NCBI GenBank assembly: GCA_037954325.1 | Contig: JBBMNZ010000015.1 | Coordinates: 12,713,501 to 12,777,500 of the forward strand | Direction of reading: 5' to 3' | DNA length: 64,000 nucleotides | Source of the DNA: Fistularia commersonii | Taxonomy: Eukaryota > Chordata > Actinopteri > Syngnathiformes > Fistulariidae | Shown here: positions 10,088-21,185 of the stretch, piece after piece | Numbering within the stretch: position 1 is the stretch's first letter | Layout: each line of letters begins with the position of its first letter | Notes under the pieces: generated by a model | What the model saw: only the letters and a program-made list of their open reading frames with translations | What the model was told of the DNA's origin: nothing | Database searches by the model: none | Position numbers and translations under genes: made by a program

Positions 10088-13000
10088 TGACCTGTAGCGG
10101 CCGACCTTTACCCAGAGGATGTCCTTGTACCTGGGCTTCTTCCCAGCCCTGCAGTCGTTGCAGAACCAGCTGCCTTTGGGCATCTCCATGTTCAGACACT
10201 CGCGGTGGAAGGCGGCAGGACACGCCTCACAGCACAGCAGGCTGCCCCCTAGAGGACGGAGGCCGTCAGTGTGCTCTGTGTGTGTGAGATGTTCTCCATG
10301 GTTGTGGTGGATCGGCTGCTGGTTCTGAACATCCTTCAGGCCGAACCCTGGGGTTTATGGTCTGCAACAGCTACTTCCTCCACTGTGAGTACTACCCTGT
10401 CAGAGTACTACCATTCGGGAATACCATCCTGTCAGAGTCCCACCCTGTGGGAGTTCTGCCCTGTCAGAGTACTGCCCAGTCAGAGTACTACCCAGTCAAG
10501 AGTACTACCCAGTCAAGAGTACTGCCCAGTCAAGAGTACTGCCAAGTCAAGAGTACTGCCAAGTCAAGAGTACTGCCAAGTCAAGAGTACTGCCCTGTCA
10601 GGAGTACTGCCCTGTCAAGAGTACTGCCCTGTCAAGAGTACTGCCCTGTCAAGAGTACTGCCCAGTCAAGAGTACTGCCCTGTCAAGAGTACTGCCCAGT
10701 CAAGAGTACTGCCTTGTGGGAGTTCTCTCTTGCAAGAGTGCTCCCCTGTGGAAGTAATAACAGAGTGAAAATACCCCTATTGTACAAGTAATATCACGGT
10801 GGGAGTACTCCCCTTGCGTGAGTAATCCCCTTGCGTGAGTAATCTCATGGCTCTGCATCAAGAGAACCAAGGCCTGAGGCCAGAGATCCTCAGGGGTTGT
10901 GAGGGTCCATTCCCTGAGCTACCGGTGTGAGAAGGTGTGCTGTGAGAAGGCAGCGGTCCTGAGACCTCCAAACACAGACCTTCGGTGCAGACGAAGCACC
11001 AGCTGACATTGACGTGCTCGTGGTTCTTCACGCCGCGGCGGGGGCTGAAGTGGTTGGGGCAGATGATGCTGTTGTTGGAGAGGACCACGCTGCCCGCCGC
11101 CATGCACAGGTCGTTGGCATGATAGGCCACAGGGCAGCGAACGCAGCGCAGCAGTCGACCTGGGGGGGCACAGGGGAGGGGTCAAGGGTCGGGGATCAGA
11201 CCAACCCAACCGCCTGAGGGCTCACCTTTGGAGATGGCTGGGCTGCTGGGGTTGGAGATGAAGCAGGTGAGGCAGACGTGGATGGAGCAGCGGAAGCCCC
11301 GGCTGACGGGCGCCGTCGGGGCGAAGCTGGCGATGCACTCGCCGTGGTAGAACTTCCCACAGACGGGGATCATGCAGCGCCGAACGTCCTCCCCACGCTT
11401 CTTGCACACAAAGCAGGTGTGGACGCCTGGAGGATGAGGAGCACCAGGGGGAGCTCAGAACCGAAACCACAAACTCCATACTATCTTGGAAACCAAACCT
11501 CGGAAACAACCCTCACCAGATTTGCACTCGGGGCATATGAAACGGCCCCTGGGGGCCTCCTCCAGGGAGATGCAGGGGAGGTGGAAGGCCCCGCAGCACT
11601 GGCCCTCACACAGCAGCAGCTCCCCCGTCTTCTCACACACCTGTGGACACACACACATAGGTTGGAACAGGCCCTGACTCGGGACCTGTCAGAGTCAGGC
11701 TCCGCCCCCTCTGGAACAAGCTAGAGTAAGCTCCGCCCCCTCCAGTACAGCCAGGTTAAGGCTCCGCCCTCTCTGGGATAACTTGGAGTAAGCTCCGCCC
11801 CCTCCAGGGCAGGCAAAGTAAGACTCCGCCCCCTCCGGGACAGCCAAAGTAAGACTCCGCCCCCTCCAAGACAGCCAGATTAAGGCTCCGCCCCCTCCAT
11901 GACAGCCAGATTAAGGCTCCGCCCCCTCCAGGAAGACCAGATTAAGGCTCCGCCCCCTCCAGGATGGCCAGATTAAGGCTCCGCCCCCTCCAGGAAGGCC
12001 AGATTAAGGCTCCGCCCCCTCCAGGAAAGCCAGATTAAGGCTCCGCCCCCTCAGCTAGGGTAAGACTCATGGTGGAACCAACCTGACAGATGTTCTCCTT
12101 CATGGAGGCCGGCCCCCCTCGTTCCCCGATGATCCTCCTGGGGGGGCCGAGGGTCTCATCCCCGAGGACCAGGTCTTCCCTCGGGGGGTTGGGGCGGTGC
12201 TCTGGGGCGGGCGCCTCCCCCTGCAAGGAGGAGAGGCTGTTTTCTATTGGCTCCTCCCACCGAGCACCCGGGTTCCCCGGAAGCACCTGAGGAGGAACAT
12301 CCGCCGCCGCACCCCCCCCGACACCCTCCCCCACAGAACCTTTGCAGGAAGTATTGAAACCTCCCACAGGCCCAGAAGGCAGTGCGAGGAGACCACCGAC
12401 CTCAGAATCCGCCGCGTCTCTTTTCACTTCCCGGCTTGGGCACTCGTCTGAAGGCGGAGCTTCCGATGCCGAGGAGGCTTCACCGGGGCGGGGCGGCGCC
12501 GGCGCCGAGGGGGGTGGGGCCTGGCTGAGCACGCCGGGCTGGGGGGGGAGGGTGGACGGACTGGTGGACGCATCTGGGGTGGTGGGCAAGGGGCTGGACG
12601 CCGTCAACTGCTTGGTCTTAGACTTTGGAGTCTGAAGATCTGGGGATATTAATAACACTGTCATGGTGGTGCATTCAGGGACCCCCTGTACCATAATAGC
12701 TGGGGAAGGACAACCACGCTCTGAAAAACCTCTGAGTCACAACTGACCTGACGAAGGAACGTGAGCCGAACTGTTCTTCGGCGTCTTGACCTGCAAAGAA
12801 GACCAGAAGATAACTTCTACAAGCAAGAGACAGAGGTTAGGAGGACCTCCTGTGTGGTTCCTTCAAGCATCAGTTCACCGTGAAAGAGGAATGAGGAACA
12901 TCCACTTGATGCAAACCTCACCTGGTCCATGCTTCTTACCATGACATCAGACTTACCTTCTTCTTGGGGACAGGTGCAGCTTCTGCCTCCAGACAGTACT

Positions 13001-16000
13001 CCAGGATCTTCTGGGTTGGTTTCCTCTTGCGCTTCTTCTCCAGCAGAGGAGCGGTTCCTGCAGGAGATGTGCGTTATAACACCTTTAATACTGAGGACCA
13101 CCAGGAACCGACTGTAGTCTCCTTCATTAGCTGGACGCTAAGCTTCTGGAAGCAAACCAATCTGATCATCCAATGATTTCTTTAGATGTTGGGTTTGAAG
13201 TTCTAGAATGTCTGGGATGTTCTGTCAGACCATGAGCCTGCTTCTGGTCAAGACCTGGAGATGGCTCCTTCCTAGCCTCACATGGACCAGACCGGAGGAT
13301 AGTCTGTCCTGACCTGGATCTCTGAGAGGAGGTAGAGCCTGGGGTCTTACTGTTGTCCTTGACGAGGGTGCGTGCAGGCGCAGGCTCCACTTCCGGGGGC
13401 GGGGTCAGCGTGTTGGCAGGAAGCACCTGGGCACCATCTGGAGATGTTTCCACACTGGGAATCCGCAGCTCAGACGGGGACGGTGTGACGGCAGCTTCTT
13501 CAGGGGGCGGAGTCTGGACTTCAGGAAGCAGGTTTATGGGAGGGTCCGGGGGACCCTGCTCTGGCACGGGTGGGTCGGCGGGAGGGGGCCGGGAAGCCTG
13601 AACACAAGCGTGGACCTCCGGTCAGCACTTGAACTCGTGGCTTCACACAAAGACAGTGAAGAACTTACCTCCAACTTCCCCACGCTTGGGACCATCTTTT
13701 TGATCTTCTTTCTGGGGGAGAAGATCTGGTCGTACTCTTCGGTCCATTCAATCAGACGCTTGCTGGGCTTCCTGATGCGCTTATGACCTGAAAACACCAA
13801 GAAGGTCAGGAACCTCCTGACCCATCCCCCTGAAGTTCTGGACCACGTCTAGGGTGGACTAGGACTCCATCAAGTAATGACGCCGTTATAAAGAGGAAAC
13901 TGATATCCATCATCTCACTGGTCCTCCTAAAGCCACGTCTCTGTGCTCCTGAGACCAGACATCTGAGGAATGTAAGGTCACTCCAGATGTTGGGGGGAAA
14001 CAAAAAAAAAATCAAAGGACGACTTGATGGTTTATCACAACAAGAATCCAAGAGCTTCTTACCACCTAAGCTGCAGATGATGTAACCCCTTCCTTAAGAA
14101 CAGCAGGTTCACCTGCACTTCAAAATTCTGTCGATAAAGGATTCCGTCGATAAAGGATTTCTGCGAAGGAACAGTCTGCTGGGGTTCTACTCTCTTCTGA
14201 GAAAATATCTATTGGGGTTCTGTTCTCTGCTGTCTGAACAAGCTAGAGAAGTTATAACCCACAGCTTCCATGACACTGGCAGGAGACAACAGCAGACGCA
14301 GGGCTGTGGTCATTGTAGATCAAAAACCAGGAGACCAGAGAAGTGCACAGTTCAGATCAGACCACGAGGTTTCGGACCACCTTCACCTGCCTCGGACGGC
14401 TTGGAGAGCAACACATCAACTCTTAACACAACTTTATAATGTCCTTCAAAAACCCAACTTTGGTCACCGGTGGGCTGACCATGTGGCCAGGAGGAGCCAC
14501 CTGACCGCCTTCTGAGCCTCAAGGAGCTGAGATGAACCCTGCCAAAGGTACTGCCCCTCTACATTCCCGCCCAAACACTCAGAAAAAACACCCGATACCC
14601 AACCTGCTGGTTCTCCTGCAGCTCCTTAGCATGTTCAGATGGCAGGGACTGAGAAGAGCCTCCTGCTTGCTGACACTGTGGGCTACCTTTTCATTGCGGG
14701 GGCTTAAAGATATACTGAGACTGGGAAGTAAAGTAAGCCCTTGTCAGCTGAGGATTAGGCTGAGGCGAATCTGCTCGGAGTTGGACTTGCTCGGAGGCCT
14801 ACAGTGAAGAAAGGTTCTTACCAGCCTGTGCTTTGTCCTCTTCTCCGCCAGTGAACATCAGACTACGTTTCCTTTCCTCGCCATCAGCCATGGCTCCATG
14901 GGGGGGTTGAGTACCGTCTGCAGGGTCTGACCTTCTTTGGTTCGGTGGTACAACAAGTGGTAGATTCACTTCTTCTCCAGCCAACCTGGGCTCCTCCATC
15001 ACCCTCTGAGCTCCTCCGCTCCCCTTGGGCTTCCTCTCCCAGCTCCCAGCGGAGACGTCCGGCTTCGCCTGGTCACCCGGTGGACGGGCCGGGCCTGAAG
15101 ACAGGCTGGGTTCCGGATCCAGGCCTGGGTAACCCGGTCCAGTCCTCACGGGACGACAAGGCACTTTACGGCTGTCCTTCTTCTTGGCTCCGCCAGGGGA
15201 GCCCCTCCGGCCAGGGAGCCTCTTGGAGACCTGACCTTTGGTGCCTTCAGGGGGTGGCAGCTTGCCTGAACCTCTACTTAGATGGTGCTGAAGCTGGCAT
15301 GCAGCTGGCGTCGGCCCTGGTATGACCGCCGGCTCCTCCTTGACATGGGCCACCGGGGGCCCGATGTCCAGTTCCAAAGGGGCCCCGTCCCGCTCCCGGG
15401 TGTCATGCAGGTCTTTCAGCATCATGAGGAAAGTACTGAACCTGTAGTTAGTGTCGGTTTTGAAAGATACTGGTTTACCGCTGCCTTCGTCTACCAAGGA
15501 CTGGAAGGAGACCTCCTCGAGGTCTTTAAAGGCACTCATGAAAGAGAACGGTGAGGACGAGGAGCACAAGGACGATGAGGGCTGCTCTTCCCTCTTTGCC
15601 GTTAGCCTGGAGGTGAGAGGTATGAAGTCCGCAGGTGGAGTCGAGGATATCGAAAGATCTTCGTCCTCGCTTTTGAGTTCAGACTCAAGGTCCTGAGAAA
15701 GCCTCCCGGTGGGGGCGCTGGCGCCTTGGACCGGCTGGCGGCCCCCGGCCCTGCTGACCTTACAAGGAGAATGAAGAGGCTTCCCTTTTGGGATGGAGTC
15801 CAGCTTTGTCCCTGGGGTCTGAGCAGAACTTTTCCCCTTATGGAGAACAAGTTCCCCGGATGTTCTTTTAAAATGTCCAGGTTCTTTCTGGCCTGCGGCC
15901 TTCCTGGTCTGGTCCCACTTCTTCTGCTCCACTTCCTGCATAGCCTTCAGTGCTCGGGTCATGAGCCGGCTGCTGGCCGGGAGGTGGGCTGGCTGTTCGC

Positions 16001-19000
16001 GGAGCTGTAGTTTGATCAACTTCTCGGAAATCTGTTTGGATCTTGGCGTGGTCGTCTTGGACTTGTCACAACAGGTCCCTTGAGGGTCGTCCTTGGACTC
16101 CGGGGGTCTCTCCTGTTCTGACGGGGGAGGCGCTGCGCGGTGGGTGGGGCTGGTGACTGGAGTATTCGGGTGATCTGGCTTTTCTGATTGGTCACATGAC
16201 ACGCCTTCCCCGCTGGTAACGGCAGTGTCCTCAGGTGGAGCTGGTTGGTCGCACGATGACTCTGTCACCTTGCTTACGTTTCCGTCTGAAACAGGTGATT
16301 CCTTTTGCGGTGAGGTGATGCTGGGAGAGGATGCGCTCGTCATGGCGGAAGCCTCGCTCCTCTTCCCGGGTTTCACTTCCGCCGCATCCTTTACTTTGAC
16401 CTTTCTTGGAGAAAGGGGTTTGGATTCCGGCTCAACCTCCTGATCTTTGGAGACCGTTGCCACAGAGCCTTGGAGGCCCAACTCTTTGGATGCTGCTTCA
16501 AGCCCAACCGTTTTTTCAGTGTCAGAACATTTTAGCTGCTCTATGGAGCTAACTGCTACTCCAGCATTAAGGATGCTCTTAATCTGAAGGTCCTTGCGTA
16601 TTAGTTTGACAAAAGGCAGCCTGCAGTTTGAGACCAGGGATGTTTGCTGCCGCAGCTTTGCTAAAGGGTCCGTGGAAGACACTTTTAGACAGGACATCTG
16701 TGTCTTCTGACTGCCTTTGTTTTGTGCTTGGTCAGAAACCTCTTCAAGTACATTGGTCTTCTTACCAGCTGACATACCAGAACTTACCCTTGGACTTGTA
16801 TGGTCTTTGCCATCTGGTGTCTTGGACTGATCCCTGACTTTGGTCGTGCTCCTCGTACTAGAATGCAAACTACTTGACTGGCAGAGAGGAGCTTCATCTG
16901 GACTGGTCTTCCTCCTCACTGATTGTCCACCCCCATCAGAGCCAGTCTCACTGGAGCTTAAACAGTTCGTCTGGGACTGGTCAGCAGGACTTCTGGGGGA
17001 ATCAAAATGCTTATCTGCGACAAGGACGACTTTACAGTTCAAATCCTCCGTCTCTTCAAGTTTCAGGTTCTTTTCGACCGCCTTGGGCTTGTCTAAGGGC
17101 GCTGGCGGTCCGACGGGCCCTGCGCCAGAGGACGACGAAGGAGACGCCGTCTTTTTGCAGACAACGGACGAGTTCTTCTTCTTGTACGATCCCTTGGTGA
17201 ACAGACTGCGATCCGGTAGCGGGCTGGTGGTTTTGGGCCTCCGGTCTTTGCCCGCTTTGCTGAACCACAGCCCGGTCTGGAGCTCAGGAGGTTTCCTCGC
17301 CTCCTTGAGCACGGCAGATGAAGGCGGCACCGGGTCCGACTTGGACTGACGCTCCAGCGCCTTGGGACACAGGATCTTGGGCACCGAGTCGAGGTCAGCG
17401 TATGGACACTCCTCGCTGTCTCTGTCCGAAAGGCCGTCACTCGGGGGGTTTTTACAGTGTTTGCCACTCAGGTCGCCAGAGGACTTACTGGGTTTGGTCT
17501 TCTCGGAAACCTGTTTCGAAGTGCTCTGTTTCGCTGGACTTTGTCCCAAGGGGGGATCTACTGGGGTTGGCGCCAGGGCTTTAGTCGCCTGCGATGTTTC
17601 AGGACCTCCAGACACAGGTGAGGCGGGGCGCGGACAGGCGGCGTGGGCCTTCTTCTCTGATGACGAGCTGCCGATGAGGGCGTCCTCCAAGGACGAAGAC
17701 AGGGAGGAGATGATCTTGGCTCTCTGCGAGAGGACATTCTCAGCTTCCGCCACGCTGGATTTCCAGGAGTCCTCGAAGCGCTTCGCGATCTGCAAGAGAG
17801 CGAGGGGCGATCAAAGCTCTGCCTCTCCGAGAAGTACTAGTCTTCCATTGTAAGTGCCAGAGGGTTCTTACCGTGTATCTGCAGTTCTGCTCCCTTTGTC
17901 TTCCCCTCCCACGCAGCGGGGGCAGCAGCTCAAACTCAAAGCCTCCGTGAAAAGTGTGGGTTGACTTCTCCTCCACCCAGGCCTGCTCCACCGGCTCCCC
18001 GAAGGTCCTGACGTGGTAGAGCCGACCCGGCTGATCGCTGCCCTCTGCGACAACAAGAGGGGCTTCATTCGCACAAGAAGAAAACATCACTGCGATCTCC
18101 TAGACTCCACTGACTTCTTTCCTTCTCGGGTGAAGGTGAGAGTCCAGGGACGTGTTCGCAAAACAATTCCGCTTTTGAAATGCCTCATTAACCTTTAGCT
18201 AGCGCTCAGCTAAGCTATCTCCGGTATACACAGACTCTTTGACCTCTGACAGGCCGCCAAGTCACGGGAGCGTCATTACAGCAGTCTTTAGGCCCACCTT
18301 TGACTCTGTGGTATGTTCCCAGCATGGGGTCAAGGGTCACCTCGCAGGGCCACCATGGCCTCCGGGTCAACTTGGCCCAGATGACTTCACCCTCCAAAAA
18401 CTTCACCTGCGGCAAAAATCTTGTCTTCAGGCTGTCCTGCTGTAGAACAACAGCACAAGAACATGGTTGGAGAGGTGCTGGTTCCTCGAGTTCCAGACAA
18501 ACGTGTGTGAGCGGCTGAAACATGACCCGTGTGTGTGTGTGCGGGTGTTGTCGGACATAGTGGAAGGTAAAAGGTTAAAAAGGCTCTGATCCAATACTCT
18601 AATACTAATGTGTCACTAATGTGTCCAGGCATGGAGCGGGGTGAAGAAACAAGCCAGTGCCTCTCATGGATCTTCTGAAGACGTTCACCCGTCTTTTCCA
18701 GAAAACACTTTGATTAGCTCTTAGCGCTAAAGCTAGGACAACCGTCTCCAGCAGCTGGAGGACGGAGCAGGACAGAGTCCTAACTGGCACGGGGGTCCAA
18801 TAGGCCTGGGCAGGGAATTAAACCCGCAACCCAACCCCGGGGTTAGCTTAGCATGGCGGAGTGTAAACAGCATGGGGATGTAGCTCTGTCCTGCAGGAAG
18901 TAAGAAATCTGAGCCTTCTTTCAGAGGCACATCTTCTACTTCAGGAGTAGAAGACCAGAGCGGGATCTGGACCATCTTCTCCACCTTTGGAGGACAGAAG

Positions 19001-20345
19001 CGAGGCTAAGAAGGTCACAGTGACAGCCATCCCGTCTGTCCTCCATTTTTCACCACCGGCCATTCACTGGTTTCCAGGAAGAGCCTCCAGAGGGAGCAGG
19101 AGTTGCACGCCTGAGCCTGGCAGCTAAAGGTCACCAGGTTCAGGTCTCCTCACAGATCTGTCTGAATGTCTGCTGCTCCTGTCCTCCAGCTGGTCGCCAC
19201 AGAGACCAGAACCCATTGTAAAGGTTATTATTGTTAATAAGAGAGAAGGATGTCTGCCAGTTGGACCTCGCAGAGGAGACGGTTATCCTCCAGGTGTATG
19301 GCTGATAGCCAGACCCTGGAAAAGGTCCACACCCAGTGGTATCCAGTAATAGTACTGTAGTACTTCAACTGACACTTCTCTGGAGACCTTTACCTGAGAG
19401 GAGCTTTTGGACAAAGAACCCGAGTTGCGGGTGGGTTCGATAGATGAGGTTCTAATGGAGGAGCCTCAGTGGTCCCACCAGGCCCCAGGCCCGGAGGGGG
19501 GAATACGGGGCAGGGAGGCGAACGTTGGCGGTGTAGCGTGGGGTGAAATGAGCGGATCCGGGGGGACCGAGTGAAGGTGTGATGAGGATCGGACTTGCCG
19601 TGTGGTGTCCGGAGAAGGTCTCCTCCAACAGGAAGAAGTCCGAATCGCTCTCCCACTCGTCGTCGGACCCGTCCCAGTACCTCCGCCGGACGCCCGACGA
19701 CTGTGACCGGGTCACCACCTTGGCCGTCGGCGGGCCGGTGTCCTTGGCGCCGGTGGCGGGGCCTCCGGAGCTGGCGCGGGGAGGAGGCCCCGCCGTCTGG
19801 CGCCTGTCCCGGGAGTCCCCGGGAGGGGGAGGAGCCTCCCGCTCCTCCTCGTCCTCAAACAAGGACGACTCAAAGTGCAGGAAGCCGTTGGCGAAGGGGC
19901 TGTTGCTGTCCAGGGAGAAGGCGGGACTCGGCGGGCCCGAGAAGCCGTCGCTCTTCCTGTCCGGGGCGGACGATTTGCTCACGCCGGCCACCCGGACGTC
20001 CGGCGCCCTGGGGCCCGGGGAGGGGTTCTGGGCGGCGGGGGGGGCCCGGCCGTCCCGCTCCGCCTCCTTCTTGCCCCCCCACTCCCACCTCCCCCCCTCC
20101 CGCGCCGGCAGCACCAGGTCCGGCCGGCTCACCATGCTGGTGAGATGCTGCAGCCTCCTGAGGGGGCTGTAGGAGGACGAGGAGGCGGGGAGGTCCCTCT
20201 GGGAGAAGTCGTAGAGGGACGGGCGCTCCAGGGGGGGCGCTTTGGCAGACATGGTCAGGCCCACGCCGGGCTGGAGGCGTCCCGAGGTCAAAGGGCAGCC
20301 GGACGCCGGGGTCTTCCCGCCGGGGCCTTCAGGAGATGCACTCAT
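6757..20345 (-). CDS. nsd1: NSD1 histone H3K36 methyltransferase
   Basis: Twenty-two coding exons, detailed in the block entries, join with consistent phases into about 2545 aa, close to the roughly 2700 aa of human NSD1. Domain order: N-terminal low-complexity region, PWWP-I (about 262-340), a roughly 990-residue region from a single giant exon, PHD cluster (about 1694-1910), PWWP-II (about 1913-1985), AWS (about 2045-2090), SET (about 2093-2215), post-SET (about 2219-2235), PHD5/C5HCH (about 2270-2345) and an acidic tail (about 2455-2545). The protein is nuclear and mono- and dimethylates H3K36; its PHD and PWWP modules read histone marks and DNA. Loss causes Sotos syndrome in humans. It converges with rab24 and lies head to head with fgfr4. 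Teleosts may have nsd1 duplicates, so an a/b suffix cannot be assigned. Confidence 0.97.
8361..9996 (-). CDS. nsd1: nsd1 exons for PWWP-II, AWS, SET and post-SET
   Basis: Exons in transcript order: 9996-9791 (WWPAEVSHP of PWWP-II, through DATYKK), 9717-9605 (ALEEAAVRFRELQ to PPPYKHIK), 9526-9380 (AWS, RCNCKASDEHPCG), 9172-9050 (VCPAGQRCLNQ to HDIKK), 8971-8855 (QFVSEYVGEVIDEEEC to FYMLTLDK), 8686-8545 (DRIIDAGPKGNEARFMNHSC, NCETQKW) and 8467-8361 (ELTFNYN, then post-SET CKCGASNCSGFLG). The SET signature motifs NHSCQPN and the ELTFNYN tyrosine are intact, so the enzyme is predicted active. All introns are short GT-AG introns. The PWWP-II exon begins at a tandem NAG-NAG acceptor. Confidence 0.95.
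10026..10082. repeat. (GT)n tract in the nsd1 PWWP-II intron
   Basis: A GT run at about 10051-10081 occupies a third of the 95-bp intron (9997-10091) that splits the PWWP-II domain. On the transcript strand it is a CA tract, a known binding target of hnRNP L, so it could influence splicing of this intron. Confidence 0.8.
10092..11640 (-). CDS. nsd1: nsd1 PHD-finger cluster exons
   Basis: Exons in transcript order: 11640-11517 (CEKTGELLLCEGQCCGAFH to FICPECKS), 11426-11226 (HTCFVCKKRGEDVRRC, GKFYHGEC), 11159-10980 (RLLRCVRCPVAYHANDLC, SIICPNHF, WCFVCTE) and 10248-10092 (GGSLLCCEACPAAFHREC, WFCNDCRAGKKPRYKDILWVKVGRY). Together they give the PHD1-PHD4 array and the first strand of PWWP-II. All zinc ligands expected from the human protein are visible. 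The donor after 10980 is weak (AAG|GTCTGT). The intron 10249-10979 carries the 17-bp minisatellite described separately. Confidence 0.94.
10386..10850. repeat. 17-bp minisatellite in an nsd1 intron
   Basis: A tandem array with consensus unit AGTACTGCCCAGTCAAG on the plus strand. It is regular at about 10466-10712 and degenerate on both sides. Each unit contains the palindrome AGTACT. The array fills most of the intron between the PHD exons 11159-10980 and 10248-10092. It is noncoding; long open frames inside it are a product of the repeat. Confidence 0.9.
11693..12057. repeat. 31-bp GC-box minisatellite in an nsd1 intron
   Basis: About twelve tandem copies of a roughly 31-bp unit whose invariant core is CTCCGCCCCCTCC, with a variable half ending AGATTAAGG. 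The core matches an Sp1/KLF GC box in each unit. The array fills most of the intron between exons 12639-12083 and 11640-11517. Copies near 12000 are almost identical, while copies near 11700 are more diverged, suggesting recent amplification at one end. Confidence 0.92.
12083..13787 (-). CDS. nsd1: nsd1 exons between the giant exon and PHD1
   Basis: Exons in transcript order: 13787-13669 (HKRIRKPSKRLIEWTEEYDQ, IFSPRKKIKK), 13597-13351 (proline-rich linker), 13057-12957 (KKRKRKPTQKILEYCLE), 12790-12748 (a 43-bp exon, VKTPKNSSAHVPSS) and 12639-12083 (Pro/Ser-rich, ending RIIGERGGPASMKENICQ before PHD1). The RKPSK-EEYDQIF and KRKPT-K motifs match the two basic motifs at equivalent places in human NSD1, which anchors these exons. 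Phases 1-0, 0-1, 1-0, 0-1 and 1-0 are consistent. Confidence 0.9.
13788..14821 (-). other. nsd1: nsd1 intron, 1.0 kb, no further features
   Basis: Intron between the giant exon and the RKPSK exon, with donor CTG|GTAAG and acceptor TTTTCAG. No domain, repeat or conserved frame is recognised inside it. Confidence 0.8.
14822..17789 (-). CDS. nsd1: nsd1 giant exon
   Basis: A single 2968-nt exon encoding about 990 residues, equivalent to the giant exon 5 of human NSD1. It starts IAKRFEDSWKSSVAEAENV after the PWWP-I exon. It is low-complexity and Ser/Pro/Lys-rich, except for the block NYRFSTFLMMLKDLHDTRER (near 15400-15450), which matches the YKFSTLLMMLKDMHDSK block of human NSD1. In human NSD1 this region contains nuclear-receptor interaction sequences. 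The sequence otherwise diverges strongly from mammals, as expected for a disordered region. Confidence 0.93.
17872..20345 (-). CDS. nsd1: nsd1 N-terminal exons and PWWP-I
   Basis: Exons: 20345-19599 (start MSASPEGPGGK, with the PLRRLQHLTSM and ANGFLHFES motifs shared with human PLRRLQDLASM and KNGFLHFEN), 18439-18298 (EGEVIWAKLTRRPWWPCEV, PWWP-I) and 18044-17872 (YHVRTFGEPVEQAWV). The first exon most likely ends at a GC donor (ACG|GCAAGT, 19598-19593), which keeps phase 0 into the next exon. A weaker GT donor about 120 bp further downstream (CTG|GTGGGA) is also phase 0. The PWWP exon acceptor reads ACAG|CAG, a tandem site. The intron 19598-18440 (1.16 kb) holds nothing recognisable. Confidence 0.88.
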
Positions 20346-20353
20346 GCTGCCAT
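20342..20353 (-). other. nsd1: uORF overlapping the nsd1 start (ATGGCAGCATGA)
   Basis: A three-codon upstream ORF (Met-Ala-Ala-stop) whose TGA overlaps the nsd1 ATG as ATGA. Its own ATG has a strong context (GCCATGG). An apparent acceptor (TTCTTTCAG, ending at 20363) places both ATGs in the same exon, 9 nt from its start, so the uORF should be in every transcript using this exon. Confidence 0.7.
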
Positions 20354-20419
20354 GGCTCCTCCCTGAAAGAAAGGAGACAAACCGTCACTATCTGCCGCCG
20401 GCAGGAGATCGATATCTGG

Positions 20420-21135
20420 CTCGGACTCGTCGAACCCCGGCCGCCTTCAAAGTTCTCCGCGGCGGACTGTGGCCTCGGACCTGCGGCGGCTCTCCTCACG
20501 CATCTCCGCCGCGGACGACCTCCGGCGGCTCCGCGGCCTCTCCGCTCTGCCCTCGCACCGAAGGACGTCGCCGCCGCAGCAGCAGCAGCAGCCTCATCCG
20601 CCGCCGCCGCCGCCGGTAAGGACCGCGAGCACCGGAGCCGGGCCGCGGGAGCGGACACCGTCCGCCCGCCGGATGTCAGCGCGCAGCGTCGGCGGAGCTT
20701 CAACGGGACGTCGGCGGAACGTCCGCGGAGCGGCGGCGGGGCGACCGCGGAGCGCGGAGGACGCAGGCGGCGGCGCGGGCTGACATTTTCGGGGGGGAAA
20801 TGTGCGCAAACACCGCAGCGCAGCTCCAAAGCCCGTGCGGGGAATTCTCGCGATAACATGGAAACGACATCGAGAACGATAAGGTCAGCCGCTCGCTCGT
20901 TCGCTCGCTCGCTCGCTCTCTCGCGCGCGCGCCGCCGCCGCCGCCGCCGCCGCCGGCAAACACGCGCGTCCCGACCCGGTTCCGTCGCGTCACGCCGTTC
21001 ACGCGCCGGCGCCGCGACGGCCGCCCGCCGGTTAAAATGGACCCGGCCGTGCGCGTGCGCGTGAAGGTGCGTGTCGGTGGGCGCGCGTGCACGCGAACGT
21101 GCGTGTGCGTGGCGTCCGGGGGGGCGCCACCGCGG

Positions 21136-21185
<50 letters not shown>

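Noticed and set aside
10466..10712. CRISPR-like appearance of regularly repeated 17-mers
   Set aside because: Eukaryotic tandem array without unique spacers; it is a minisatellite in an intron.
20329..21183. 284-codon minus-strand open frame upstream of nsd1
   Set aside because: Arg/Ala-rich product of GC-rich sequence; it overlaps the nsd1 start in another frame and starts in a (CA)n tract.
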